64,000 bases of DNA from Phytopythium helicoides (Eukaryota; Oomycota; Peronosporomycetes; Pythiales; Pythiaceae): positions 1 to 64,000 of the forward strand of contig JANFNE010000044.1 in NCBI GenBank assembly GCA_024867545.1. The letters run 5' to 3'. Below, piece after piece: positions 32,429 through 41,516 of the stretch. The translations under genes were made by a program, and so were the position numbers. The notes beneath the pieces are model-generated. The model made no database searches and was not told where the DNA came from. It saw nothing but the letters and a program-made list of their open reading frames with translations. Each line of letters begins with the position of its first letter. Within the stretch, counting starts at the first letter, position 1.

Positions 32429-34739
32429 ATGCGCGACTACGAACTCGACGGACTGATGGGGCTTGGGCTCACCAAGAAGGACATCTAGCCGTGGCGAGCC
32501 AAGACAGGCATCCAATACCGTGTCAAGGTTCGCAACGAGACTGGTCGACTCGCCTACATCACCGACCTTCGTTCCGAGAAAAAAACAAAAACTGATTGCC
32601 AAGCAGTACCACATCCCAATGAAGAAGCTGCAGGCGCATCTTTCACCTACCTACAAAAAGAAAATGAACCACTACGTAAAGAGATACAAAGATTCCGAAG
32701 AGCACGTTTACTGTGGAATGACCAATGACGAATTCTTTGATAATCTTGAGAATGTACTCCTTCACCAAAACCACGCATTCAAGTTTGATGTAGCTATTGG
32801 ATTCACTCTTGCCAATCGCAATGATCCTCTAGACACAAAACACTTCCATGCTGCCAACCACAACACCTCTCTGTTCAAGAACGCTCGTGTACCTGGTCCG
32901 CAAACCATAAACACTCGTAAGGATGTGATTCAAAGTATGTCCGATATCCGCAACATTGTGATCAATCAAACCCTTGACATTCCTGCCTCCTCTTACATGC
33001 TCAAGTCAGTTGACGCATTCCAACTCACTCTTTATAAGAGAACCCACCGACTTGGTTCTGAGGAGGCGGTGATCCCTGAGGTCATTCGTTCCAATCGTCA
33101 TGTCATCAACTTTCCTCGGCCGCCTCAGTCAGCCAAGTGTCTCTTCTTTTGTATTGCTTACCATCTCATCGAGGGAGAGAAGCCTTCACGTCAGAGACTT
33201 ATTGCCCCAACCAAGTATAACGGTGATCGTCTTATCCACTCCATCGATGAGGAACAGTCAGATATCTACAGACTCATGGAGACGAACATAGCGGGAGGTC
33301 CAAGCATCATCTTCAACCGCTTTGCTAAGGCAGGGATGACGCGTATTCGTGGTGGGAAGATGTGTCAGAAGGTCATTGGATACGATGCTAACGCTCTTTA
33401 TCTGTGGTGCCTCGGACAAGACATGCCATGTGGTCGTTTGGTTAAAATTGACGTCTACGATGGGTTACTTGATGATATTCTGGCGGACAAGCAGTTTGGT
33501 TTCGTCGAGTGCGACATTGAGACGCCCGAGCATCTCAAAGATTACTTCAGTGAGATGACTCCGATCTTTAAGAACGTAGAGATTGATCCCACAGCCGAAG
33601 TTATTGGTGACTTCATGGCAGAGTTCAACCAGACGCGAACCAATCCATCGAAGAAGAGCCGTAAGTTGATTGGGAGCTATTTCGGCAAACAGATCCTCAT
33701 CTACACCCCGCTGCTCAAATGGTACATCGCGCATGGACTGGTCGTCACTAAAGTGCACTCCTTCGTGAAGTGCCATGCTGCTCGCCCCTTCCAAACGTTC
33801 ACTGAGATTGTCTCAGATGCTCGACGAGCGGGGGATGATGATAAGAGCAAGGAGGTGATCGGAACATCGATGAAGTTTGTTGGTAATGCTCCCTTTGGCA
33901 AATCGGCAATGAATCAAACAAAGCATAAGAACGTGGTCTATGAGAGCCGTGACGATGAGATTCCTAAGTTGATCGAAAAGAATCTGTTTCAAGGCTTAGA
34001 GGAGTTGAATGGAGTCTACGAAGTGACTGAGCGCAAGCGAACCATCTTCCTGAAGAACCCAATCCACGTTGCTATTGCTGTGTATCAGCTGGCTAAGCTT
34101 CGCATGCTCCAGTTCTACTACGATTGTATCGACAAGTACATCGATCGGAGTGACTTTGAGTACCAGGAGATGGACACAGACAGCGGCTACATCGCGTTCA
34201 GCGGAGAGCAGCCCTTCCCCGATCTCATCAAGCCGGAGCTACGCGAGCACTTTGAGGCACACAAGCACGAGTGGTTCCCGCGTGATGACACTGATGATCA
34301 TGCTAAGTACGACAAGCGCACACCTGGTTTGTTCAAGGAGGAGTGGCGAGGCGGGGCAATGGTGTCTCTCAGCAGCAAGAACTACATCTGCTACGAGGGT
34401 GACCTAATCAAGGCAAACTGGTTCAACAAAAAGACGGGCAAGGAGGAGCCGCTGTATCACAAGGCCAATTGTTCAGCCAAAGGGGTGCAGAAGAGCAACA
34501 ACGTGGGGATCCTTATCCCTGAGAAGTTCGAGAGCGTAATTAACGATAAGATCACACTTGAAGCAACGAACCGAGGCTACCGAGTGGTAAAGCAGACTAG
34601 ATTCTTGGATGATGCTCAGCATATGAGCGCCAACCCACAGATGCAGACGTACGAGCAGCAAAAGAACGGCTGTGGTTTCTTCTATGACAAGCGGATCGTG
34701 CTGGAAGACGGCATCAGCACTATCCCGCTCAACATATAA
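32429..34739 (+). pseudogene. Protein-primed DNA polymerase B, exonuclease domain apparently missing, 5' end damaged
   Basis: The palm is clear: motif A GYDANALYLW (about nt 33378), motif B KFVGNAPFGKSA (about 33870) and motif C QEMDTDSGYIAF (about 34170). This is the pPolB type that replicates linear genomes from a terminal protein. Upstream, CLFFCIAYHL matches the conserved N-terminal block of Polinton polymerases. However, only about 100 residues lie between it and motif A, where several hundred with the 3'-5' exonuclease motifs would be expected. The likely start is the ATG at 32429. That frame stops at TAG 32486-32488 and then shifts at an A7 run (32579-32585) into the long frame, which continues to 34739. 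The long frame alone has only a TTG-type start at 32463. Replication function is therefore doubtful. Confidence 0.8.
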
Positions 34740-34745
34740 GCAACC

Positions 34746-35918
34746 ATGGATGAACTCTTGAGCAAGCTCTACAATGACCCTAAGACAGGGTTTGTTAGTG
34801 CTCAGAAGCTGTACTTGAAGGCGCGTGTGCTTGACTCTTCTGTAACACTCAAGAAGGTACGAGACTGGCTCAGCACTCAGTCAAGCGTTCAACGATTCCA
34901 AGATCAGAAGCCTGCGTTTCAGCTGTTCAAGATTGCTAGTGCAAACCCTCATTCGTGGCAGGCGGATCTTACCTTCTGGAAGGAGCTTGGCAAGCAACCA
35001 ATCCTCACCGCGGTCAACATCAACAGCCGCTTGGGGTATGCGAAGATCCTCGCTAACAAGCAGACTTCAACGATGCTTACCGCGATAAAGGCGTTTGTCA
35101 AAGCATGTAAGCCATCAGTGCTCACGACAGACAACGGCACTGAGTTTCTGAACAGTACAGTACAAGCCTACTTCAAGAAAGAGAAGATCGAGCACTTCAA
35201 CAATGAGGCAGGCGATCACTACAAGATGGGGATGATCGAGCGCTTCAACCGAACAATAAAGCAGCGCCTTATGCAGATGGAGCGTAAGCTGACTCCGAAG
35301 CTCCTCGCCGATATCATTCATAACTATAACACGACCGAGCACCGCTCCATAGGTCAGTCACCCGAAGAAGCAGTTGGCACCGTTGATAGAGACGCTTTAG
35401 ATCACAATGCAGAGGTGATGGAGTCGCTTGATGACAAGCTCAAGGTTGGTGACTCTGTGCGGTATCGCCTCCCAAAGACTACCTTCGGGAAGGAGGGAGC
35501 GCGATGGAGCAAAGAGGTGTACACGTACGAGGGGCTCGACGGATACAAGGCGGACATCCGCTCAAAGAATGGCCACGTCAAGTACGTACCACTGAATGAT
35601 CTCAAAGTGGTCAGCAGTGAGGCGACAGATGCTGTTATCGCACCTCGAGAAGTCATGGAGGTTGAAATGATCTTGGATCACCGAACGAGTAAGGGCAAGT
35701 ACCGCTATCTCGTCAAGTGGAAGCACCTAAAGGAACCTTCATGGGAGCCTCAATCAAATCTTCGTTTGATTAATAAAAATCGGATGAGCACGGCGGAGAA
35801 AGTATATTGGGATAGTATAGCGAGCCAGAAAGCGAACGATGTTTCCAAGCTTCAAGAGCAAAGCGGATCGCGAGCAAAAGCAGCAAGACCTACTCGCAAG
35901 AGCCGAGCGAAGAAGTAG
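34746..35918 (+). CDS. Polinton integrase (RVE family) with C-terminal chromodomain
   Basis: A 390-residue retrovirus-type integrase that would insert element ends into host DNA. The catalytic triad is intact: D74 (WQADLTF), D129 (LTTDNGTEF) and E165 (GMIERFNRT), giving the canonical D,D35E spacing. The N-terminal part (DELLSKLYNDPKTGF, KKVRDWLSTQ) is the short HTH/zinc-like region of Polinton integrases, here without a full HHCC set. A chromodomain at about residues 300-340 (VEMILDHRTSKGKYRYLVKW, then PSWEPQSNL) suggests targeting to modified histone tails. A basic tail follows. Only 6 bp separate it from the polymerase stop, and the next gene overlaps its end by 80 bp. The frame is fully open. 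Confidence 0.93.
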   Translation: MDELLSKLYNDPKTGFVSAQKLYLKARVLDSSVTLKKVRDWLSTQSSVQRFQDQKPAFQLFKIASANPHSWQADLTFWKELGKQPILTAVNINSRLGYAKILANKQTSTMLTAIKAFVKACKPSVLTTDNGTEFLNSTVQAYFKKEKIEHFNNEAGDHYKMGMIERFNRTIKQRLMQMERKLTPKLLADIIHNYNTTEHRSIGQSPEEAVGTVDRDALDHNAEVMESLDDKLKVGDSVRYRLPKTTFGKEGARWSKEVYTYEGLDGYKADIRSKNGHVKYVPLNDLKVVSSEATDAVIAPREVMEVEMILDHRTSKGKYRYLVKWKHLKEPSWEPQSNLRLINKNRMSTAEKVYWDSIASQKANDVSKLQEQSGSRAKAARPTRKSRAKK

Positions 35919-37317
35919 ACAATCTTATGTGAAGCGAGGAATGTACGAGGAAGCAATATGGGCCTCTGATGCCGATAAAACCCGTGATGCATAGCCTAGC
36001 ACAAAATCGAGTGAGACTCAGACTGAGGAATCTGTTCAGGTCCAGCTCGATCCTTTAAAAAAAAGTTTATCGGAACCGACAAGCGTAGATCAGTTGCCAT
36101 ATGAAGTTGATATTCCCGCAACACCAGAAGCGATTGTTAAACTCGAGGATGAGACTCAGCACGAGTACTGGAGCTTGACCCGATATTGGTACTTGGGGCA
36201 CCCAAACCTGTGGGAAGAGAAGATTCGTCCTATCTTGCTCGACGGAAGCACAAGCAGCGAGTACTATCTGGGGGAGGAAGGAGTATTGACTGAACTTGCA
36301 AGCGGATATGAAGCAGATTATGCTGCAGATACTATTGACTGGAAGGCTACATACGAGATGCTGGTGGAACACTACAAAGCTGAATCTAGTCGAATCGCAA
36401 AGGAGGAGTACTTGATGCAGCTGGAGGACAAGAATGTTGAGTCTCGCTCCAATCGTGCAAGAGAGCGAATTCGACACTTCTATGCGATTCATCCGGAGTA
36501 TGCTGGCTTGCGTTTTCGCCCTATCACCGCGCAAGGGGAAGTTAGCGATCAGTCCTACCTTGGTGAGGAAGGGCGGCTCTTTGATCTTCAGACTGGCAGA
36601 CCCGCGGCGCCGCAAGCAATCAACTGGCTTGCTACAGACATCCGCTTGAGTCGCAACTTCTCTGACGGCGAAAGCAATTCGCTTGATGAGCTAGCGACGA
36701 TGCGGCAAATGGATCATCCAGCACCACCCCAGCAACGCTCACTTTCGTTGGATGAGGCAAACCAGATGCTAGAAAGGGGCCAAGATCAAAGCGACAGCGA
36801 GACATGGGTGAATCGTTGGGTCAGTGAGCATCCGAACAGCAGCATTGAGTTTGTAAGAAGCTCTTCTCGGGCCGACGGTGTAGATTGGGTAGCAACGCAA
36901 GAGGCTATCCTCAATCAATCAGGACCGGGACTTTCAACCGATGAGCTCTTGTCGCAACTGGATGAACAAGCGCATCAGCTACATCCATCAGAGTATGAAG
37001 TCGCAAACATTCTCGAAGACGTAGCGGATGAAGTGGCTGTTGAGCAACTGGATGAAAATCTGTCGGCGTTGCAAAGCACACCACAACCACAGCGCGAAAA
37101 CATTCGCCAGAGAAGACGGATGATTGAGAGATCAGTTGCACTGCTGTCGGAAGCTCGCAGGATTGCCTCTCGTTCAAGGCGTACTCGGGCAATAGAGCAT
37201 GCAAGAAAGCAGCTAGATGACGCTCTTCGAGAGATGAGGGAAGCAAGTGCTATGAGAGCACATGATTTTGATGCCACAATATCGACGAGCTCCGGTATCT
37301 CAGCTCGAACCTCATGA
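35839..37317 (+). pseudogene. Polinton protein of unknown function with an in-frame TAG
   Basis: An ATG at 35839, inside the 3' end of the integrase gene, opens a frame (starting MFPSFKSKADREQKQQ) that hits TAG at 35992-35994 and then continues open to 37317. The downstream part has two copies of a tryptophan-containing unit, each with a YLGEEG core (about nt 36268 and 36559) followed by (T)IDW-A or INWLA, and a third related INW/VDW-A site. This looks like a tandem domain of unknown fold. Arg/Glu-rich helices follow. The final 18 codons are antisense to the S74 fibre gene, so the C-terminus is probably a deletion junction (see the fibre gene). Two breaks make a functional product unlikely. 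The family was not recognised. Confidence 0.55.
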
Positions 37318-38738
37318 GCGATGAAACCGAGTTGCTTGCCATATGCATCATCGTATTTGAGATCGTAGCGGATTGGTCTTAAGAGAAGCACTTGGGTTAA
37401 TCCGTATGGGAGCTCTTCGATGTTTGTCTTGATGCGGTAGTCAGACGGGTTGCTCGTTCCAGTACAGTACAATGTGCAATAGTCTGATCCAGCAACCGTA
37501 TCAAAAGCATAGTTGTTATCGACGCGTTGGAAACGAAAGTGCCTACCAGTGTCGATGTGAGAACCAATACCTACAAATAGAAACCCGGCCGACACATCAG
37601 TTGAGTTTGGATTACGCATGCCTAAGACCGGTCGAGGCTCGCCGCCAGATGTGCGATCATAATAGAAGTCAGCCTGAACATTGCCAGCGACCACGAGACG
37701 CTCGGCTATAGTTTGCCCCACTGTGCCGCTTCCGATATAGACACGACCACTTGAATTCCACTGAATTGTGGTTGATGAACCAAACAGACCTAGACCACCA
37801 TAACCGCTCCCTGCAGCTGTTCTTGTATAGACTAGTGTCAGAGCCTCTCCACTAGCTGTACTGTATCCCATGATCATGCTCGAGCTTGCAGATGTGCTTG
37901 GTGTTGTGAGTGTTGTATCAAGAGCTAGGATGCGGCGACTAGCTACAGAGTCCGACGTTACGCCAATGAGTAGCTTGTTCTTTGTCTGCATATTCGAAGC
38001 TGTTGGTAGGATGTAGCTTATTAGCAATGGTGAAGACATAGATGAGTCTGTAGATAGGTCGCCTGTGTTTGACAGAATCATTTCATTCGATGAGTTGTTA
38101 AAGCACAGATACGCTGGCAAAAGTGAGTTTGAGCTGCCTCGTGCCGTGATAGACCATTGCGACGAGGGTGAGATGTTTTGGAGAGATATTGATGCAATAC
38201 CAGTCGTGTCATTTTGAATGATTGTCAAGGCGTTGGTTGTCGTACCAGTGTTTGTGATATTTATACCGCTTGAAGCTGAGCTTACCGACAGGGAGTTTAA
38301 CGTGCCTAGACTTGTTATCAATGGCTGTGAAGGCGTTTGCAGCGTCCCTGTTAGGCTAGTTGTCGTCAGCGAATTGATCCCACTGATGCTACTGGATGAA
38401 TCAAGAATCAATGCTTTGCTCGCACTTGCGGCTCCTGCTGTCACCCCTGTCAACGCTGACACATTCACTAAGTTCCCAGAGATCGCCAACGACGAGCATG
38501 AGAGAGCACCCAAACCGCTCAAGCTGAGATCATTGCCCAGCACAAGAGCGACACCAGACGTTGCGACCCCTGGCGTCACCCCGCTGATGTATGAGAGCCT
38601 ATAATCGTACCTGCTTAGGTAGAGAGTCTGTGCATAAGAGTAGCTGAGGAAGCCGCTAGGATCAAGCGAAAGGTAGAATCCAGGGTTGTAAATGGAAGAA
38701 TAGAATATTGGTTGAGGATAACTGAAGCCTGCGCTCAT
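36975..38738 (-). CDS. Trimeric-fibre-like protein with Peptidase_S74 chaperone domain, C-terminally altered
   Basis: A 587-residue frame. The first 150 residues carry Gly/Ser/Thr/Leu repeats of the type SGVTPGVATSGVALVLG, ISGINSLTTTSLTGTLQT and ITSLGTLNSL, which fit a beta-helical or triple-stranded fibre shaft. The middle is further beta-rich sequence. Around nt 37440-37270 lies the S74 intramolecular chaperone domain (NPSDYRIKTNIEELP, then LLRPIRYDLKY and LGFIAHEVRAEIPELV). The Ser and Lys of SDYRIK have the spacing of the endosialidase-type cleavage dyad. In phages this domain trimerises the fibre and cuts itself off. The last 90 or so residues do not look like S74; they are antisense to the neighbouring plus-strand gene, so the chaperone's helical end seems lost at a junction near 37255. 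Divergent from the ATPase gene by 35 bp. Confidence 0.8.
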   Translation of the reverse strand: MSAGFSYPQPIFYSSIYNPGFYLSLDPSGFLSYSYAQTLYLSRYDYRLSYISGVTPGVATSGVALVLGNDLSLSGLGALSCSSLAISGNLVNVSALTGVTAGAASASKALILDSSSSISGINSLTTTSLTGTLQTPSQPLITSLGTLNSLSVSSASSGINITNTGTTTNALTIIQNDTTGIASISLQNISPSSQWSITARGSSNSLLPAYLCFNNSSNEMILSNTGDLSTDSSMSSPLLISYILPTASNMQTKNKLLIGVTSDSVASRRILALDTTLTTPSTSASSSMIMGYSTASGEALTLVYTRTAAGSGYGGLGLFGSSTTIQWNSSGRVYIGSGTVGQTIAERLVVAGNVQADFYYDRTSGGEPRPVLGMRNPNSTDVSAGFLFVGIGSHIDTGRHFRFQRVDNNYAFDTVAGSDYCTLYCTGTSNPSDYRIKTNIEELPYGLTQVLLLRPIRYDLKYDDAYGKQLGFIAHEVRAEIPELVDIVASKSCALIALASLISRRASSSCFLACSIARVRLEREAILRASDSSATDLSIIRLLWRMFSRCGCGVLCNADRFSSSCSTATSSATSSRMFATSYSDGCS

Positions 38739-38773
38739 GTTTTCAGCGTGACTTATATACGCACCAAGATATC

Positions 38774-39454
38774 ATGGCGACGGCGATACCCGATTTCGGT
38801 CGAGAGATCCCAAAGAAGTACCGTCAGCGCGGCGCAGGCGACATTGAGCAGCTGGGGATCAAGGATCTGTTTCGTATGATAGTTCTTGGCCCCTCGTTCT
38901 CAGGCAAGAACAACCTCTGTATGTTTATTCTCAAGCATTCTCCGCATGTATTCAGCCACTTGCATATCATTGCGCGCAACCCCCATCAAGAGCTCTACGA
39001 GTACCTGAGGGATAAGCTGGAAGGCTTTGTCACGTTCTACGACACGCCACCAACTGTCGACGCGATCAGACGAACCCCGATGAAGAAGCCCGAGCTCGTC
39101 ATCATTGATGATTACAGCAACGACAAGGGGCTACAGAGACAAGTGTTCTCTCACTACTTTACGCGTGGGCGGCACTTCAAGCTCTCGACGATCTTTTTGA
39201 GCCACAGCTACTTCGGAGGAACCGAGAAGCTCATTCGATTGAATGCCGAGTACGTCGCGATTCTCAAGGCAAACAGCAAACGCGACCTTCAATTGATAGT
39301 CAAGGACTTCAACATTCCAGGAGTCAATGATGCGGCGATCGTGCGCTACTACAACAAAGCGACAGCTCACAAGGGACAGATGCTGTTTGTTGATTCAGTC
39401 AAGAGTCAACTTAGGTATAATTTTGATAAGCCGATTGATATTTCAGAGGAGTAA
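38774..39454 (+). CDS. FtsK/A32-like genome-packaging ATPase with altered Walker A
   Basis: A 226-residue P-loop ATPase that would pump DNA into capsids. Walker A reads GPSFSGKNN at residues 39-47: the Thr/Ser that normally follows Lys is Asn. Walker B is ELVIIDDYS (Asp 112-113), and the sensor region STIFLSHSYFGG is present. The end is basic and short, as in Polinton homologues. The frame is open over its full length. The Thr-to-Asn change would weaken Mg-ATP binding, so the copy may be non-functional in spite of being open. It is followed by the minor capsid gene with 16 bp between. Confidence 0.88.
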   Translation: MATAIPDFGREIPKKYRQRGAGDIEQLGIKDLFRMIVLGPSFSGKNNLCMFILKHSPHVFSHLHIIARNPHQELYEYLRDKLEGFVTFYDTPPTVDAIRRTPMKKPELVIIDDYSNDKGLQRQVFSHYFTRGRHFKLSTIFLSHSYFGGTEKLIRLNAEYVAILKANSKRDLQLIVKDFNIPGVNDAAIVRYYNKATAHKGQMLFVDSVKSQLRYNFDKPIDISEE

Positions 39455-39470
39455 TATACGAGTCAGCACG

Positions 39471-40343
39471 ATGTGCGCTAGTTTTTTGAAAATTGATAGC
39501 ACCAACCTCGTCCAGAACGGGCTCAACAACCAATGGCGTTACTCATTTGTCGGGTCGAGTGTCAACTTTCAAGATGTGGTGTGCGCCATCCAAAGCATCA
39601 GCATGTACAATAGCCAGTTCAACATTGACGGGTCTGCGTTCAACAATACAAGTTTCAAGGTCGAAGTACCAACCGCAGCCACAACATCGACTCTGACTAT
39701 CAATCTACCGGATGGCTACTTCTCGTACGATGACATCAATCGCGTCATCCAGACGACTCTAACCAACGCTGGAGCTTACCTGCTTGACGCTTCTGGGAAC
39801 AATGTCTTTTACATCAGAATCAGTGCAAACGCAACGTACTACTCGTGCCAGCTGGATGTGACGCCTGTTCCAACCTCGCTGCCGACTGGATACACGCGAC
39901 CTGCCACGGGATTGTACTCGACAGGTGGATCTGGACTGCCAACCGTTGCACGTGCGCCTCGTCTGATCATCGACAATGCGGCGTTTGGCTCTGTGCTCGG
40001 TTTCTCGCTAGGAACCTATCCGTCTGCAAACCCAACAACGACAGTGACTAGTGTGCTCAGCAATTTGATTCCTCAGATCCATCCAAGTAGCTCTTACATC
40101 GTGCGATGCGATCTCGTTAAGAACGATTACGTGGTCAGCGGAGACATCCTTGCTGCATTCGACCGCGGAGACGCCGGTATCGGACAACTTATTCATTACT
40201 CTCCGTCTGAGTATGCTTGGATGAACTGTCACAACGGACCACGAAGTTCTATCACGATTACAATCTATGATCAGAACGACCGACCAGTGCACTTCAGAGA
40301 CCTCTCGGTGTCCATCATGCTCCTATTCCGTTCAAAAAAATAA
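39471..40343 (+). CDS. Minor capsid (penton-like) protein
   Basis: A 290-residue, beta-rich protein starting at the ATG at 39471 (MCASFLKIDSTNL). Its position between ATPase and the protease/MCP genes, its size, and the segments INLPDGYFSYDDINRVIQ and FGSVLGFSLGTYPS match the single-jelly-roll penton/minor capsid proteins of Polintons and polinton-like viruses. It would occupy the five-fold vertices. No break is seen. The similarity is judged from pattern and context; no structure comparison was possible. Confidence 0.78.
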   Translation: MCASFLKIDSTNLVQNGLNNQWRYSFVGSSVNFQDVVCAIQSISMYNSQFNIDGSAFNNTSFKVEVPTAATTSTLTINLPDGYFSYDDINRVIQTTLTNAGAYLLDASGNNVFYIRISANATYYSCQLDVTPVPTSLPTGYTRPATGLYSTGGSGLPTVARAPRLIIDNAAFGSVLGFSLGTYPSANPTTTVTSVLSNLIPQIHPSSSYIVRCDLVKNDYVVSGDILAAFDRGDAGIGQLIHYSPSEYAWMNCHNGPRSSITITIYDQNDRPVHFRDLSVSIMLLFRSKK

Positions 40344-40361
40344 GCTGACTCGTATCTTTTT

Positions 40362-41075
40362 TTACTGAAGAGTGAAGCTTCCACCGCACTTCTTACCACG
40401 AGCCGCTCGCACAAGAGCCATGCGCTGCTTCGCTTGTTCCGACCCTTTGATCGCGACTCCAACGCCGTAGCGTCTCTTGATTTCACCTCGCACGTTTTTG
40501 ATTAGACTTGCCTGAGCAGGTGCTCGACTGATGGCAAGCTTCTCAAGCTCATCAACAGCATCAGTGAGGACACCCTTGTCTTTCATGTACTTGATCGCTT
40601 GCTTCCCTCGTTTCTTGACAGTAGCCATGCTGATTCCTGCACCTTCGTCAACACCTATCCCAGTCAGCTTTTTCAACGCGGCTCGAGCTGGAAGAGCCCC
40701 TTCAGGGGCACCAAGAGCAGTTGCTGCGGCAGGGACAGCTACGTCAGCAATTTTGCTCAGCACACCTGAATCTTTCGCCCATTTATAAGCTTTCTTGATG
40801 CCTCCCCATATCTTGCTCCAAATGCTGGCTCCATAAAGACCTCCCCCTTGGAGATGTTTAAACGGGTATCCGATCTCCTTGTGGCTGATCTGCAGACGAG
40901 TACCTTTGCCGGCTCGACGTGCTTTGATTGCTTTCTTGTAGCTTTCGGGGTGGAGATGGAGTGTCGCGCCTGAGCCTTTCAGATCATCGATCGACAACGT
41001 TAGAGTGCCTGTCTTGAAGGCTCGTTTGAGCTTGGACTCTGGGACGTTCGTAGATATTTCAAGTTCCTTGAACAT
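40362..41075 (-). CDS. Basic virion-type protein (pVI/core-like), Polinton
   Basis: A 237-residue, strongly basic protein. Near the N-terminus is LTLSIDDLKGSG followed by HPESYKKAIKARRAGKG and RLQIS, a motif that I associate with a conserved minor virion protein of polinton-like and related viruses. Then comes GGGLYGASIWSKIWGGIKKA, an amphipathic helix with a double-Gly site that a maturation protease could cut. The rest is Ala/Lys-rich. An adenovirus pVI- or core-like role (membrane lysis or DNA condensation) is inference. The stop codon lies 18 bp from that of the minor capsid gene (convergent). Confidence 0.6.
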   Translation of the reverse strand: MFKELEISTNVPESKLKRAFKTGTLTLSIDDLKGSGATLHLHPESYKKAIKARRAGKGTRLQISHKEIGYPFKHLQGGGLYGASIWSKIWGGIKKAYKWAKDSGVLSKIADVAVPAAATALGAPEGALPARAALKKLTGIGVDEGAGISMATVKKRGKQAIKYMKDKGVLTDAVDELEKLAISRAPAQASLIKNVRGEIKRRYGVGVAIKGSEQAKQRMALVRAARGKKCGGSFTLQ

Positions 41076-41093
41076 CGTGAATGCTATTGTAGC

Positions 41094-41471
41094 TCAGAGA
41101 ATTTTAATATTCAAATCACGGAACCCTTTCTTCAAGAGATTTGGCTTGTTGTGTTGTCTCGAGTAGAGAAAGAGCAACGCCCACACGCCACAGTACTCGT
41201 CGTATGTTCCTTGATATTGTGTCTCGTTGAACTTGCGAACACCGAACCGCGAGGGCGGACCTTCCCCCATCGAGTCAAACCACTCTCCATTGTGAAGCGC
41301 CGTCCAGTGTCCCACTCCACCGTCTTTGCGTAAGAGGATAAGATAGGACCCGCGCCGAGGCAGAGCAGCGGTAACTTCTGGTGCGTCGTAGATCGCATCG
41401 ATCCTTACACCGATTCGGTTTGCCAGCTTAATAAGGTCGTCATCGCTTGTCACTGGCTTGATCAGGTCCAT
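41094..41471 (-). CDS. Adenain-like cysteine protease (virion maturation)
   Basis: A 125-residue protease of the adenovirus endopeptidase/Ulp1 clan that trims capsid proteins. The active site is complete: His55 in GGVGHWTAL, Asp66 in EWFDSMG, Gln in NETQYQG and Cys94 in DEYCGVWALLFL. It is short, as in other Polintons. Its start is 45 bp from that of the major capsid gene on the opposite strand, so the two probably share a promoter region. The basic protein gene follows it downstream on the same strand, 18 bp away. No breaks. Confidence 0.88.
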   Translation of the reverse strand: MDLIKPVTSDDDLIKLANRIGVRIDAIYDAPEVTAALPRRGSYLILLRKDGGVGHWTALHNGEWFDSMGEGPPSRFGVRKFNETQYQGTYDEYCGVWALLFLYSRQHNKPNLLKKGFRDLNIKIL

Positions 41472-41516
41472 TATTTAATTTTTTGATTCAGCCTATATGG
41501 AGGATCAATATAAGCC

